A DNA stretch of 64,000 nt from Billgrantia campisalis (GTDB lineage: Bacteria > Pseudomonadota > Gammaproteobacteria > Pseudomonadales > Halomonadaceae): the NCBI RefSeq assembly GCF_022341425.1, contig NZ_JABFUC010000008.1, positions 62,001 to 126,000 of the forward strand, given 5' to 3'. Shown here one piece after another: positions 24,289-33,824 of the stretch. A model generated the notes under the pieces. The model saw only the letters and a list, made by a program, of their open reading frames with translations, searched no databases and was not told the origin of the DNA. The translations under genes were made by a program, and so were the position numbers. How positions within the stretch are numbered: position 1 is the first letter of the stretch; each line of letters starts with the position of its first letter.

Positions 24289-24636
24289 TCAGCCCTGGAG
24301 TTTGTCGTAGTCGCCGTCACGATAGCCGACGAGAATCTCGCCCTCGTTGGTCTCCAGCAGCGGGCGCTTGAGCAGGGTCGGATTGGCGAGTATCAGTCGG
24401 CGAGCCTTGTTGGCGTCGACATCCTGCTTGTCCTCTTCGGGGAGTTCGCGCCAGGTGGTGCTGCGCGTGTTGAGCACCTTCATCAGCGGCACACGGTGCA
24501 GGATATGCTCGAGCAGCGCCGCGGAGAGGCCGTCCTCGCGAAGGTCGTGCACCTTGTAGGGGATGCCCTTGTGGTCCAGGACCTTGCGCGCCTTGCGGCA
24601 GGTGTCGCAGCTCTTGATCGCGTACAGCGTCAGCAT
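24289..24636 (-). CDS. yffB: ArsC/Spx-fold protein (YffB-like)
   Basis: 115-residue thioredoxin-fold protein of the ArsC/Spx family. The N-terminal LYAIKSCDTCRKARKVLD carries a CxxC pair, and TTWRELPEEDK and LLKRPLLE are typical of YffB rather than true arsenate reductase. E. coli yffB also lies next to dapE; its physiological substrate is unknown, and glutathione-dependent thiol chemistry has been suggested from structure. It overlaps the dapC stop by 7 bases, indicating coupled translation. Confidence 0.85.
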   Translation of the reverse strand: MLTLYAIKSCDTCRKARKVLDHKGIPYKVHDLREDGLSAALLEHILHRVPLMKVLNTRSTTWRELPEEDKQDVDANKARRLILANPTLLKRPLLETNEGEILVGYRDGDYDKLQG

Positions 24637-25835
24637 GGTGCGCTCCTTTCGATGAAACGGCGAATGCGGCGTGCCGCTTCCTCGGTGGCCGCCTTGTCGG
24701 CGACCAGCGCCAGGCGCACCCGGCCGGCGCCGGGGTTGCGGCCGTCGCCTCCTGGGCGACCCATATAGCTGCCCGGCAGCACGCTGACATGCTCCTCGGC
24801 GTAGAGCGCCCGGGTGAAGGCCTCGTCGTCACCGCCGGGTACCGCCGGCCACAGGTAGAAGCTTGCCCGGGGGGTGGGGAAGTCCATGACCGGTGCGAGG
24901 ATCTCGGTCACGGCGGCGAACGTCTCGCGGTAGGCGTCGCGGTTGGCGTGCACGTGGACTTCGTCGTTCCAGGCGGCGATCGAGGCGTGCTGCACCGGCA
25001 GTGCCATGGCGCAGCCGTGATAGGTGCGATAGCGCTTGAAGGCGGCGATCAGCGCGGCGTCGCCGGCGACGAACCCCGAGCGCAGTCCCGGCAGGTTGGA
25101 GCGTTTGGAGAGCGAGTGGAACACCAGGCAGCGCCGGTAGTCGTGGCGGCCGAGGGTGGCGCAGGCCTCCAGCAGCCCGGGGGGCGGGACGTCCTCGTCC
25201 AGGTAGAGCTCCGAGTAGCACTCGTCCGAGGCGATCAGGAAGTCGTGCTCGTCGGCCAGCTCGATCAGCGTCCTGAACTCGGCCAGCGGCGTGACCGCGC
25301 CGGTGGGGTTGCCCGGCGAGCAGAGAAAGACGATCTGCACGTCGCGCCAGACCTCTGCCGGCACGCTGGCCAGATCGGGCCGAAAGTCGTTCTCGACGGT
25401 GCAGTCCAGATAGTGGGGCGTTCCACCGGCCAGCAGGGTGGCCCCCTCGTAGATCTGGTAGAAGGGGTTGGGCACCGCCACCTTCGCCGGGCGGCTGCGG
25501 TCCAGCGCTGCCTGCACGAAGGCGAAGATCGCCTCCCGGGTGCCGTTCACCGGCAGCACCTGGCGCTCGGGGTCGAGGCCGGCGAGCCCGAAGCGGCGCC
25601 TGGCCCAGCCGGCGATCGCCTCGCGCAGCTCGGGCGTGCCGGCGGTGGCCGGGTAGCGGGCGAACGCCTGTCGATGAGCGACCAGGGCGTCGAGCGCGGC
25701 AGGGTAAGGGGCGTGCTGCGGTTCGCCGATGGTCAGCGGCACGTGGGCCAGCCCTTCGGGAGGGGTCACGCCGGCCTTGAGCGCGGCGAGCTTCTCGAAG
25801 GGGTAGGGCTTGAGGGCATCGAGATCCGGGTTCAT
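24630..25835 (-). CDS. dapC: Succinyldiaminopimelate transaminase
   Basis: PLP-dependent class I aminotransferase making N-succinyl-diaminopimelate between DapD and DapE. 401 residues. The PLP lysine lies in FHSLSKRSNLPGLRSGF, the conserved Asn in SPGNPTGAV, Asp in IASDECYSELY, and the substrate Arg near GRVRLALV. The assignment as DapC rather than a generic aminotransferase rests on its position between glnD and dapD, the arrangement known in beta- and gammaproteobacteria. Confidence 0.9.
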   Translation of the reverse strand: MNPDLDALKPYPFEKLAALKAGVTPPEGLAHVPLTIGEPQHAPYPAALDALVAHRQAFARYPATAGTPELREAIAGWARRRFGLAGLDPERQVLPVNGTREAIFAFVQAALDRSRPAKVAVPNPFYQIYEGATLLAGGTPHYLDCTVENDFRPDLASVPAEVWRDVQIVFLCSPGNPTGAVTPLAEFRTLIELADEHDFLIASDECYSELYLDEDVPPPGLLEACATLGRHDYRRCLVFHSLSKRSNLPGLRSGFVAGDAALIAAFKRYRTYHGCAMALPVQHASIAAWNDEVHVHANRDAYRETFAAVTEILAPVMDFPTPRASFYLWPAVPGGDDEAFTRALYAEEHVSVLPGSYMGRPGGDGRNPGAGRVRLALVADKAATEEAARRIRRFIERSAPC

Positions 25836-25927
25836 GGGTGTCCAGGTGCGCCGCGGGGCGGCGTCGTTGTCATGGGTGCGGGCAGACCGGTGATTATAGG
25901 GAAGCCTCCGGCCGGCCTCAAACCCAC

Positions 25928-28609
25928 CTAGCCGGCGACGCTGAGCACCTCGATCAGCCGCTCGCGCAGGCGCTGTTGGCGCGCCTTGTCGGTGAGCGGG
26001 GCGCCGGCCTTGTCGGTGATGAAGAAGACGTCTTCGACCCGCTCGCCCAGGGTGGCGATCTTGGCCGCCGACAGCGCGATGTCCTGCTCCATGAAGATGC
26101 GGCCCACCCGGGCCAGCAGGCCGGGGCGGTCGGGGGCGGTGAGCTCCAGCACGGTTCGCTCGTTGGCGGGGTCCTGCTCGATCAGCACCTCGGTGGGGAC
26201 CTGGAAGTGGCGCAGCTGGCGCGGTGTGTGGCGGGTGACGATCTGCGGGTAGTCGTCGGGGTCGTCGAGCTCCTCCACCAGGTGGCGGCGGATCTCCTCG
26301 ATGCGCTCGCCGTCGCGAATCGACTGTCCCTGGGCGTCCAGCACGATAAAGGTGTTCAGCGTCCAGTCGTTGCTCGAGGTGGCGATGCGCGCGTCGTGGA
26401 TCGACAGTCCCAGTTGTTCCATGGCGGCGGCGGTGGCGGCGAAGAGATCGTCCACCGAGCGGGTGTGGATGAACACCTTGGTACCGCCGTCGCTCATGTC
26501 GTCGGCGGGGGCGCTGACCAGGATCAGCGGAAGGTCAAAGCCGCCATGGGCGAGGATGCCCAGGGTCTGCCAGACGATCTCGCTGGGGGCGTACTGCAGG
26601 AAGTAGTCTTCGCCGAGGGACTCCCACAGGCGGTCGACCCTGGTCAGGTCGGCGCCCACCGCGGCCAGCAGCGAGCGCGCCTCGGTGCGGGTCTCGCGCA
26701 CCCAGTCGTCGCGGTCCGGCGGGTTCTCCAGGCCGCGGCGCAGGGCGCGCTTGGTCTCGGCGTGGAGCTGGCGCAGCAGCGAGGCGCGCCAGCCGTTCCA
26801 CAGGGTGGGGTTGGTGGCGTTGATGTCGGCCACCGTGAGCACGTAGAGATAGTCGAGCCGGGTCTCGTCACGCACGGTGCGCGCGAAGTCGCGGATCACG
26901 TCCGGGTCGGTGATGTCGCGCTTCTGGGCCACCATCGACATCAGCAGGTGGTTCTCGACCAGCCAGCTGACCAGGCGGGTGTCGCGTAGCGTCAGGCCGT
27001 GGCGCTCTGCGAAGCGCTCCACGTCCCGGGCGCCGAGGATCGAGTGGTCGCCGCCGCGGCCCTTGCCGATGTCATGGTAGAGCCCGGCGATCCACAGCAG
27101 CTCCAGCTTGGGCAGCTGGTGGATCAGGGCTGCCGCCACCGGGAACTCGTCACGGGCCTCGGGTTCGCGGAAGCGCTGGATGAATTTCAGCAGGCGCAGA
27201 GTATGGGCGTCCACGGTGTAGATGTGGAAGAGGTCGTGCTGCATCAGGCCCACTGCCTGGCCGAACTCAGGCAGGTACTTGCCGAGCACGCCGTAGCGGT
27301 TCATGCGCCGCAGCTGGCGGGCGACGTTGCCACCGGAGCGAAGCAGGGCCATGAACAGGTGCTGGTGGCGGGCGTCGTCGCGGTAGAGATCATCCATCAG
27401 GTGGCGATGGTCGCGAATCAGGCGAATGGTGTCGGCGCGCACCCCCTCGATCTCGGGGTGCTCGGCCATCAGCAGGAAGAGCTCGAGCAGCGCCGAGGGG
27501 TGATCGCGAAACACCGAGCGCGCGCGGGCCTGGATATAGCCGCCCTTGATCTCGAAGCGCTCATTCAGCGCCACCGTTTCGAGTGCCTCGCCGGCGCGCA
27601 GGATGCCCTCGTCGAAGTGCTGCAGCAGCATGTCGTTGAGGCCCGCCAGGGCCGTGACATGCCGGTAGTAGCGCTTCATGAACTGCTCGACGGCCAGCCG
27701 CTCCGGGGTGTCGTGAAAGCCGAACAGTTCGGCGATGGTGCGCTGGTGGTCGAACAGCAGGCGATCCTCGGCGCGGCCGGTGAGCATGTGCAGGGCGTAG
27801 CGCACCTGCCACAGGAAGGCCTGGCCCTGGCTGAGGATGCGCAGCTCGGCGTCGTTCATGAAACCGGCCGCGACGATGTCCTCGTAGCGCTGGGTGCCGA
27901 AGTGGCGCTTGGCGACCCAGCCGATCATCTGGATGTCGCGCAGCCCGCCCGGCGAACTCTTGAGGTTGGGCTCGAGGTGGTACTCGGAGTTGTTGAAGCG
28001 GTGGTGGCGGGCGATCTGCTCCTGCCACTTGGCCTCGAAGAAGCGGTCGGCGGGCCACAGCCGCTCGGGGGCGATGCGCGCCTTCATGGCGTCGCGCAGC
28101 CGCTCGGGGCCGGCCAGGGTGCGCGACTCCTGCAGATTGGTGATCACCGTGATATCGGCTTCGGCCTCCCGCGTGCAGTCGGCCAGCGAGCGCACGCTGT
28201 GGCCGATATCCAGGCCGATGTCCCACAGGAAGGTGATGAACTCGGTCAGCGGTTCGCGGTAGGGCGCATCGTCATCGTCTTCCAGCAGCAGCAGCAGGTC
28301 GACGTCGGAGTGGGGGTGCAGCTCGCCGCGCCCGTAGCCGCCCACCGCAAGCAGCGCCACCCCGTCGTCGGGCCAGGCGTGACGCGCCCAGGCGATGGCC
28401 AGCAGCTGGTCGAGGCACCAGGCGCGGCCGTGGACCAGGTCGCGAATATCGGCGCCGGCGCGGAAGCGCTCGTCGAGATTCGCCTGGATCTCGGCCAGCG
28501 CCGCCTTGAAGGGCGCGATGGGCGAGCGGCTGCCGGCCAGTTCGGTGCGAAAGGTCTCGGCGTCGAACAGCGTCGGGTCGGGCGCGAAGCGATAGTGGTG
28601 AAGCAGCAT
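25928..28609 (-). CDS. glnD: Bifunctional PII uridylyltransferase / uridylyl-removing enzyme
   Basis: Senses glutamine and modifies the PII proteins, setting nitrogen metabolism. 893 residues from the ATG at 28609 (MLLHHYRFAPDP). The nucleotidyltransferase signature GGYGRGELHPHSDVDL is at about 90-105, the HD phosphohydrolase motif is LYHDIGKGRGGDHS, and two C-terminal ACT domains contain SAPADDMSDGGTKVFIHT and LELTAPDRPGLLARVGRIF. An in-frame GTG at 28645 would overlap map by 35 bases and was rejected; the chosen ATG stands one base after the map stop (TGACATG), favouring translational coupling. Confidence 0.94.
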   Translation of the reverse strand: MLLHHYRFAPDPTLFDAETFRTELAGSRSPIAPFKAALAEIQANLDERFRAGADIRDLVHGRAWCLDQLLAIAWARHAWPDDGVALLAVGGYGRGELHPHSDVDLLLLLEDDDDAPYREPLTEFITFLWDIGLDIGHSVRSLADCTREAEADITVITNLQESRTLAGPERLRDAMKARIAPERLWPADRFFEAKWQEQIARHHRFNNSEYHLEPNLKSSPGGLRDIQMIGWVAKRHFGTQRYEDIVAAGFMNDAELRILSQGQAFLWQVRYALHMLTGRAEDRLLFDHQRTIAELFGFHDTPERLAVEQFMKRYYRHVTALAGLNDMLLQHFDEGILRAGEALETVALNERFEIKGGYIQARARSVFRDHPSALLELFLLMAEHPEIEGVRADTIRLIRDHRHLMDDLYRDDARHQHLFMALLRSGGNVARQLRRMNRYGVLGKYLPEFGQAVGLMQHDLFHIYTVDAHTLRLLKFIQRFREPEARDEFPVAAALIHQLPKLELLWIAGLYHDIGKGRGGDHSILGARDVERFAERHGLTLRDTRLVSWLVENHLLMSMVAQKRDITDPDVIRDFARTVRDETRLDYLYVLTVADINATNPTLWNGWRASLLRQLHAETKRALRRGLENPPDRDDWVRETRTEARSLLAAVGADLTRVDRLWESLGEDYFLQYAPSEIVWQTLGILAHGGFDLPLILVSAPADDMSDGGTKVFIHTRSVDDLFAATAAAMEQLGLSIHDARIATSSNDWTLNTFIVLDAQGQSIRDGERIEEIRRHLVEELDDPDDYPQIVTRHTPRQLRHFQVPTEVLIEQDPANERTVLELTAPDRPGLLARVGRIFMEQDIALSAAKIATLGERVEDVFFITDKAGAPLTDKARQQRLRERLIEVLSVAG

Positions 28610-28610
28610 G

Positions 28611-29402
28611 TCAGCGGTCGAGAAAGGCGAGGTCTTCCTCGCCACGGGCGGTGAGCACCTCGACGCCTGTCTCGGTGACCAGCAGGGTGTGCTCCCACTG
28701 GGCGGAGAGGCTCTTGTCGCGGGTCACCGCGGTCCAGCCATCGCGCAGCACCTTGGTCTGGTGGCCGCCCACGTTGATCATCGGCTCGATGGTGAAGCAC
28801 ATGCCGGCCTCGAGCACGGCATCGGCCTCGGGGGCGTAGCCGTCGTAGTGCAGCACCTGGGGGTCCTCGTGAAAGCTGGCGCCGATGCCGTGGCCGCAGA
28901 AGTCGCGTACCACCGAGTAGCCGTTGGCCTCGGCGTGCTTCTGGATCGCGCGGGCAAGCGTCGAGAGGCGCACGCCTGGGCGCACCAGGGCGATGCTGTG
29001 ATAGAGGCACTCCTGGGTGACGCGGCAGAGCCGCTCGCCCTGGATGCTCTCGCCAACGATGAACATCACGCTGGAGTCGCCGTGATAGCCGTCGGCGGTC
29101 TTCACCGTGACGTCCAGGTTCATGATGTCGCCCTTCTTGAGCTTCTTGGCGTCATCGGGAATGCCGTGGCAGACCACGTGGTTGATCGAGGTGCAGATCG
29201 ATTTGGGGAAACCGTGGTAGTTGAGCGGCGCGGGAGTGGAGCCCAGTTCGTCGACGATATAGTCGTGGCAGAGCCGGTCCAGCTCGCCGGTGGTCACGCC
29301 GGCCTGCACATGGGGGGTAATCATCTCCAGCACGCTGGCGGCCTGACGGCCGGCTTCGCGCATCATCTCGATCTCGGCGGGCGTCTTGATGGGAATGTTC
29401 AT
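28611..29402 (-). CDS. map: Methionine aminopeptidase, type I
   Basis: Removes initiator methionine from new proteins. 263 residues, the standard length. The five metal ligands are in place: LDVTVKTADGYHGDSS (two Asp), CGHGIGASFHEDP (His), FTIEPMIN (Glu) and QWEHTLLVTE (Glu). It diverges from rpsB, the usual gammaproteobacterial arrangement, and is the first gene of the minus-strand map-glnD-dapC-yffB-dapD-dapE series. Confidence 0.97.
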   Translation of the reverse strand: MNIPIKTPAEIEMMREAGRQAASVLEMITPHVQAGVTTGELDRLCHDYIVDELGSTPAPLNYHGFPKSICTSINHVVCHGIPDDAKKLKKGDIMNLDVTVKTADGYHGDSSVMFIVGESIQGERLCRVTQECLYHSIALVRPGVRLSTLARAIQKHAEANGYSVVRDFCGHGIGASFHEDPQVLHYDGYAPEADAVLEAGMCFTIEPMINVGGHQTKVLRDGWTAVTRDKSLSAQWEHTLLVTETGVEVLTARGEEDLAFLDR

Positions 29403-29461
29403 GTAATCTCGGTTCAGAGGGGCTTGCCGCCCGGGGCGCGGCGGTTCGGGCGGCGTTCGAC

Positions 29462-29490
29462 TTCATCTCGCTGGCGATCTATGGTATAAA
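29462..29490 (+). promoter_or_regulatory. Candidate promoter of rpsB-tsf
   Basis: TATAAA (29485-29490) is a good -10; the -35 at 17 bases spacing is TTCATC (29462-29467), only half matching consensus. Transcription from here would leave a leader of roughly 215 bases before rpsB. Confidence 0.5.
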
Positions 29491-29496
29491 GCCGCG

Positions 29497-29712
29497 CGCT
29501 TTCCTGCAATCGTCGACCCCGTCAGGGCCCTTGTCCCGGCCGAGTCGCGGCAACAGCGAGAGCGGCATGCGAAGCGCATACCGCGGCTTCGACACTATAG
29601 CCTTGAAAACACACATGCACCGGCACATGGTCCCGGGTGCTGCCGCGGTCTTCCCCGGCGGTCGGATCCATGGGGTGCATGGAGGCCTAACCCGATATTT
29701 CAGGAGTCATCC
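29497..29712 (+). promoter_or_regulatory. Long rpsB leader (probable S2 autoregulatory region)
   Basis: About 215 untranslated bases precede rpsB and contain GC-rich inverted repeats, for example around the GCATGCGAAGCGCATACCGC stretch near 29566 and CCATGGGGTGCATGG near 29669. In E. coli ribosomal protein S2 represses its own operon through the rpsB leader; the same role here is inferred from position and length, not from a matched motif. AGGAG (29702-29706) is the Shine-Dalgarno. Confidence 0.45.
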
Positions 29713-30453
29713 ATGGCACACGTCAATATGCGTGACCTGCTCAAGGCAGGCGCTCACTTCGGCCACCAGACCCGTTACTGGAACCCGAAGATGAGCAAGT
29801 TCATCTTCGGCGCCCGCAACAAGATCCACATCATCAACCTCGAGCACACCCTGCCGGCCCTCAACGAGGCGATCGACGTGGTCGAGAAGATGGCGGCGGC
29901 CAACAACAAGATCCTGTTCGTTGGCACCAAGCGCAGCGCCAGCAAGATCATCAAGGAAGAGGCCAACCGCGTCGGTCAGCCGTTCGTCAACCACCGCTGG
30001 CTCGGCGGCATGCTGACCAACTACAAGACCATTCGCGTCTCCATCAAGCGTCTGCGCGAACTCGAAGCCATGCACGAAGACGGCACCTTCGAGAAGCTGA
30101 CCAAGAAAGAGGTCCTGATGGCGACCCGCGAGCAGGAGAAGCTCGAGCGCTCCGTGGGCGGTATCAAGGAGATGGGCGGTCTGCCCGATGCGCTGTTCGT
30201 GATCGACGTCGACCACGAGCGCATCGCCATCAACGAGGCCAACAAGCTGGGCATCCCGGTGATCGGCGTGGTGGACACCAACTCCGACCCGGACGGCGTC
30301 GACTACGTGATCCCCGGCAACGATGACTCCATCCGCGCCATCCAGATCTACGTTCAGGCCATTGCCAACGCCTGCGGTCGTGCCAAGGAAGGTCGTCCGG
30401 ACGAGTTCGTCGAAGTCACCGAGAACGAAGGCAGCAGCGCCGCCGCCGAGTAA
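29713..30453 (+). CDS. rpsB: 30S ribosomal protein S2
   Basis: Small-subunit protein, 246 residues. It starts [20 protein letters not shown] and includes the S2 signatures [20 protein letters not shown] and [16 protein letters not shown], then [20 protein letters not shown]. The extreme C-terminus is acidic ([13 protein letters not shown]). First gene of the rpsB-tsf pair. Confidence 0.98.
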   Translation: MAHVNMRDLLKAGAHFGHQTRYWNPKMSKFIFGARNKIHIINLEHTLPALNEAIDVVEKMAAANNKILFVGTKRSASKIIKEEANRVGQPFVNHRWLGGMLTNYKTIRVSIKRLRELEAMHEDGTFEKLTKKEVLMATREQEKLERSVGGIKEMGGLPDALFVIDVDHERIAINEANKLGIPVIGVVDTNSDPDGVDYVIPGNDDSIRAIQIYVQAIANACGRAKEGRPDEFVEVTENEGSSAAAE

Positions 30454-30485
30454 CGACGAGCGTCCGTGCAGGCATGGCCTGCGCC

Positions 30486-30517
30486 CGGCGGGTCGGCACC
30501 CAGCGGCCGGCCCGCCG
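30486..30517 (+). other. Hairpin in the rpsB-tsf gap (possible attenuator)
   Basis: An 11-bp stem with one G-U pair (30486-30496 with 30507-30517) and a 10-base loop lies 33 bases after rpsB. No U-tract follows, so it may lower rather than stop read-through into tsf, or stabilise the upstream mRNA. Confidence 0.4.
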
Positions 30518-30624
30518 ACGCCCCCGCCCGTTGCGGGGCAGCATTTCGCCGAACCAGGGGTTTGGCGTCCCGTTTTTTCAGGTCGCCCCCTTTTGCGGGT
30601 CGAACTACCATAGAGGTGAATACC

Positions 30625-31494
30625 ATGGCAGCGATCAGCGCCTCCCAGGTCAAGGAACTGCGTGAGCGTACCGGGCTCGGCATGATGGAGTGCAAGAAGG
30701 CACTCACCGAAGCCGGCGGTGATATCGACGTCGCCATCGAGAACCTGCGCAAGAGCTCCGGTCTCAAGGCCGCCAAGAAGGCCGGCCGCACCGCCGCCGA
30801 AGGCGCCGTGGTGACGCGTGTGGCCGAAGACGGCCGCTACGGCGTGGTGGTGGAGATCAACTCCGAGACCGACTTCGTCGCCCGTGACGACAACTTCAAG
30901 GCCTTCGCCGACAAGATCGCCGACGCCTTCTTCGCCGCCAAGAGCGAAGACGTGGCCGCGGTGATGGCCGGCGAACTCGAGACCGTCCGCGAGCAACTGG
31001 TGCAGAAGATCGGCGAGAACATCAGCGTGCGCCGCTGCGCCGTGGTCGAGGCGCCGGAGGGCGCGCTGGTGGGTGAATACGTCCACGGCGGCCGCATCGG
31101 CGTGCTGACCGTGATCCAGGGCGGCAACGCCGAGGTCGCCAAGGATGTCGCCATGCACGTGGCCGCCATCAACCCGGCCGTGGCCCGTCCCGAGGACATG
31201 CCCCAGGAGCAGCTCGACCAGGAAAAGGCGATCATCCTCGCCCAGCCCGACATGGCCGGCAAGCCGGAGCAGATCGCCGAGAAGATGGTCGAGGGCCGCC
31301 TGAAGAAGTACCTGGCCGAGAACAGCCTGACCGAGCAGCCCTTCGTCAAGGATCCGAACCAGACCGTGGCCGAATTCGTCAAGGCCGCCGGTGGCGAAGT
31401 GCTGAGCTTCACCCGCTTCGAGGTGGGCGAAGGCATCGAGAAGGAAGAAGTCGACTTCGCCAAGGAAGTGATGGAACAGGCCGGCCGTAGCTGA
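30625..31494 (+). CDS. tsf: Elongation factor Ts
   Basis: Guanine nucleotide exchange factor for EF-Tu. 289 residues. The N-terminal UBA-like module has [21 protein letters not shown], the core has [15 protein letters not shown] (TDFVA signature), and the C-terminal module ends [15 protein letters not shown]. The ATG at 30625 follows AGAGGTG (30612-30618); an in-frame start at 30466 lies in the untranslated gap and has no family similarity. Confidence 0.97.
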   Translation: MAAISASQVKELRERTGLGMMECKKALTEAGGDIDVAIENLRKSSGLKAAKKAGRTAAEGAVVTRVAEDGRYGVVVEINSETDFVARDDNFKAFADKIADAFFAAKSEDVAAVMAGELETVREQLVQKIGENISVRRCAVVEAPEGALVGEYVHGGRIGVLTVIQGGNAEVAKDVAMHVAAINPAVARPEDMPQEQLDQEKAIILAQPDMAGKPEQIAEKMVEGRLKKYLAENSLTEQPFVKDPNQTVAEFVKAAGGEVLSFTRFEVGEGIEKEEVDFAKEVMEQAGRS

Positions 31495-31519
31495 GGTCAC
31501 AGGTTCCATGTTCGAGGAT

Positions 31520-31546
31520 GGCGTGCGCGCGAGCGCACGCCTTCTT
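31520..31546 (+). terminator. Intrinsic terminator after tsf
   Basis: GGCGTGCGC (31520-31528) pairs with GCGCACGCC (31533-31541) with a 4-base loop, followed by TTCTT. It lies 25 bases after tsf and separates the tsf and pyrH transcription units at least in part. Confidence 0.65.
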
Positions 31547-31603
31547 GTATCCGGCCGGCTCGGCCGCTACCCCCCATCCCGCTGGTGCTCCAGGAGATCC
31601 GAC

Positions 31604-32404
31604 ATGTCCAGTGCCGACCACCGCGACGCCTACACTGAGTCCGATGCCTCGAGCGGGGAGAAGCCCCGGTCCGAGAAGTCCCGTTCCGAGAAATCGAAGT
31701 ACAAGCGCATCCTGCTCAAGCTCTCCGGTGAGGCGCTGACCGGGGAAGCCGAGTTCGGCATCGACCCCAAGGTGCTCGATCGCATGGCGCTGGAGATCGG
31801 TCAGCTGGTGGGGATCGGCGTGCAGGTGGGGATCGTGGTCGGTGGCGGTAACCTGTTCCGCGGCGCGGCGCTGCACGAAGCCGGCATGGACCGGGTGACC
31901 GGCGACCATATGGGCATGCTGGCCACGGTGATGAACGCCCTGGCCATGCGCGACGCCCTGGAACGCTCCAACATCCGCTCGCGGGTCATGTCGGCCATCC
32001 CCATGAGCGGCGTGGTGGAACACTATGATCGACGTACCGCCATCCGCTACCTGACCTCGGGAGACGTGGTATTGTTTTCCGCGGGTACCGGCAATCCCTT
32101 CTTCACCACCGATTCGGCGGCCTGTCTGCGCGGCATCGAGATCGACGCCGACGTGGTGGTCAAGGCCACCAAGGTCGACGGGGTCTACGACAAGGACCCG
32201 GTGAAGCACGCCGATGCCGTCAAGTACGAGCAGCTGAGCTATGACGATGCCCTGAACCAGAAGCTCGGGGTCATGGATTTGACCGCCATCTGCCTGGTGC
32301 GGGACCATGACATGCCGGTTCGCGTCTTCAATATGAACAAGTCGGGCGCCCTGCTGAACCTGGTGGTGGGTGGCAAGGAAGGCACGCTGATAGACAGAGG
32401 TTGA
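31604..32404 (+). CDS. pyrH: UMP kinase with N-terminal extension
   Basis: Phosphorylates UMP to UDP, the committed step to UTP and CTP. 266 residues against about 241 in E. coli. The catalytic domain begins at [15 protein letters not shown] (about residue 33) and includes [11 protein letters not shown], the UTP/GTP-site region [14 protein letters not shown] and AAIRYL-like [11 protein letters not shown]. The first 30 residues are polar and low-complexity (repeated EKSRSEK). The ATG at 31604 has AGGAG (31592-31596) at 7 bases, so the extension is probably real. Confidence 0.93.
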   Translation: MSSADHRDAYTESDASSGEKPRSEKSRSEKSKYKRILLKLSGEALTGEAEFGIDPKVLDRMALEIGQLVGIGVQVGIVVGGGNLFRGAALHEAGMDRVTGDHMGMLATVMNALAMRDALERSNIRSRVMSAIPMSGVVEHYDRRTAIRYLTSGDVVLFSAGTGNPFFTTDSAACLRGIEIDADVVVKATKVDGVYDKDPVKHADAVKYEQLSYDDALNQKLGVMDLTAICLVRDHDMPVRVFNMNKSGALLNLVVGGKEGTLIDRG

Positions 32405-32408
32405 TACC

Positions 32409-32966
32409 GTGATCGATGACATCAAGAAAGATGCTGAAAGCCGCATGAAGAAGAGCCTCGAGGCCCTTCACGGCAATTTCAACAAGATCCGCACCGGGCG
32501 CGCCCACTCCAGCATCCTGGATTCGGTGACCGTGGAGTACTATGGCAGCCAGGTTCCCCTGAACCAGGTGGCGAACATCAACACCGAGGATGCCCGGACC
32601 CTGTCCGTGGTGCCCTGGGAGCAGAGCATGGTGCCCAAGATCGAGAAGGCGATCATGACCTCGGATCTCGGCCTGAACCCCTCGACCGCCGGTACCAATA
32701 TTCGGGTGCCGATGCCGATGCTCACCGAGGAGACCCGCAAGGGCTACATCAAGCAGGCCAGGAGCGAGGCCGAGCACGCTCGCGTGGCGATCCGCAACGT
32801 GCGCCGCGACGCCAACGGCGACATCAAGGCGCTGCTCAAGGAGAAAGAGATCTCCGAGGACGAGCAGCATCAGGCCGAGGACGCCATCCAGAAGCTCACC
32901 GACAAGTACATCGGCGAGATCGACAAGCTGCTCGAGGCCAAGGAGCGCGACCTGATGCAGGTCTGA
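32409..32966 (+). CDS. frr: Ribosome recycling factor
   Basis: Splits post-termination ribosomes together with EF-G. 185 residues, the standard length. Family blocks [41 protein letters not shown] and [16 protein letters not shown] are intact. It starts with GTG, 4 bases after the pyrH stop, with AGAGG upstream; coupled translation with pyrH is likely. Confidence 0.97.
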   Translation: MIDDIKKDAESRMKKSLEALHGNFNKIRTGRAHSSILDSVTVEYYGSQVPLNQVANINTEDARTLSVVPWEQSMVPKIEKAIMTSDLGLNPSTAGTNIRVPMPMLTEETRKGYIKQARSEAEHARVAIRNVRRDANGDIKALLKEKEISEDEQHQAEDAIQKLTDKYIGEIDKLLEAKERDLMQV

Positions 32967-33047
32967 GGATGCGCCGGTCGGCAGCTGCCGAAGCGCGGTA
33001 TCACGGCGGGCGGCTGCCCGACCCGGTCCATCGCAACGCGAGACATC

Positions 33048-33824
33048 ATGACGTCACCGCAGTCTACAGACTTTGGGGATTCGCAGGCGACTGTCGGCGA
33101 TGACCTGCCACGCCATGTGGCCATTATCATGGATGGCAACAACCGCTGGGCCCGCGCACGCGGGCTCTCTGGCGTGCGCGGGCACCGCGCCGGAGTCGAG
33201 GCGGTGCGCGCGGTCATCCGGCGCGCCGCCGAGCGGGGCATCGAGACCCTCACCCTGTTCGCCTTCTCCAGCGAGAACTGGAAGCGCCCCGAAGCCGAGG
33301 TGGGGGCGCTGATGGAGCTCTTCCTGATGGCGCTCAAGCGCGAGGTCAAGAAACTCCACGAGCACGATATTCGCCTGTCGATCATCGGCGACCAGCGCGC
33401 CTTTTCCTCCGCCATCCAGAAGCATATCGCGCGGGCCGAGGCGCTGACGGTGGATAACGGCGGCATGCACCTGGTGATCGCCGCCAACTACGGTGGTCGC
33501 TGGGACATCGCCCGGGCGGCGCGCCGACTGGGCGAGCGGGTGGCCGCCGGCGAACTCGAGACCGATGAGATCGATGAGCGGGCACTGGATGGCGAGGTCT
33601 GCCTGGCCGGAGACGCGCCGGTGGACCTGTGCATCCGCACCAGCGGCGAGCAGCGACTCTCCAACTTCCTGCTGTGGCAGATGGCCTATGCTGAGCTCTA
33701 CTTCACGCCGCTGCTGTGGCCCGACTTCGACGGCGAGGCGTTCGACGCCGCCATCGATGACTTTCGCCGACGGCAGCGCCGTTTCGGCATGACCGACGAA
33801 CAGATTGAGGCGCAAGGTGCTTAG
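33048..33824 (+). CDS. uppS: Undecaprenyl diphosphate synthase
   Basis: Cis-prenyltransferase making the C55 lipid carrier for peptidoglycan and O-antigen. 258 residues. The conserved regions are HVAIIMDGNNRWARARG (catalytic Asp), GHRAGVEAVRAVIRRA, TLFAFSSENWKRP and DLCIRTSGEQRLSNFLLWQMAYAEL. The N-terminal 20 residues before the domain are variable. It overlaps cdsA by 8 bases. Confidence 0.96.
   Translation: MTSPQSTDFGDSQATVGDDLPRHVAIIMDGNNRWARARGLSGVRGHRAGVEAVRAVIRRAAERGIETLTLFAFSSENWKRPEAEVGALMELFLMALKREVKKLHEHDIRLSIIGDQRAFSSAIQKHIARAEALTVDNGGMHLVIAANYGGRWDIARAARRLGERVAAGELETDEIDERALDGEVCLAGDAPVDLCIRTSGEQRLSNFLLWQMAYAELYFTPLLWPDFDGEAFDAAIDDFRRRQRRFGMTDEQIEAQGA

Noticed and set aside
28610..28645. 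GTG 28645 as the glnD start
   Set aside because: It would overlap map by 35 bases; ATG 28609 directly follows the map stop and gives the usual protein length.
29707..31509. 600-codon minus-strand frame opposite rpsB and tsf
   Set aside because: Antisense to two conserved genes with matching starts and ribosome binding sites; shadow frame.
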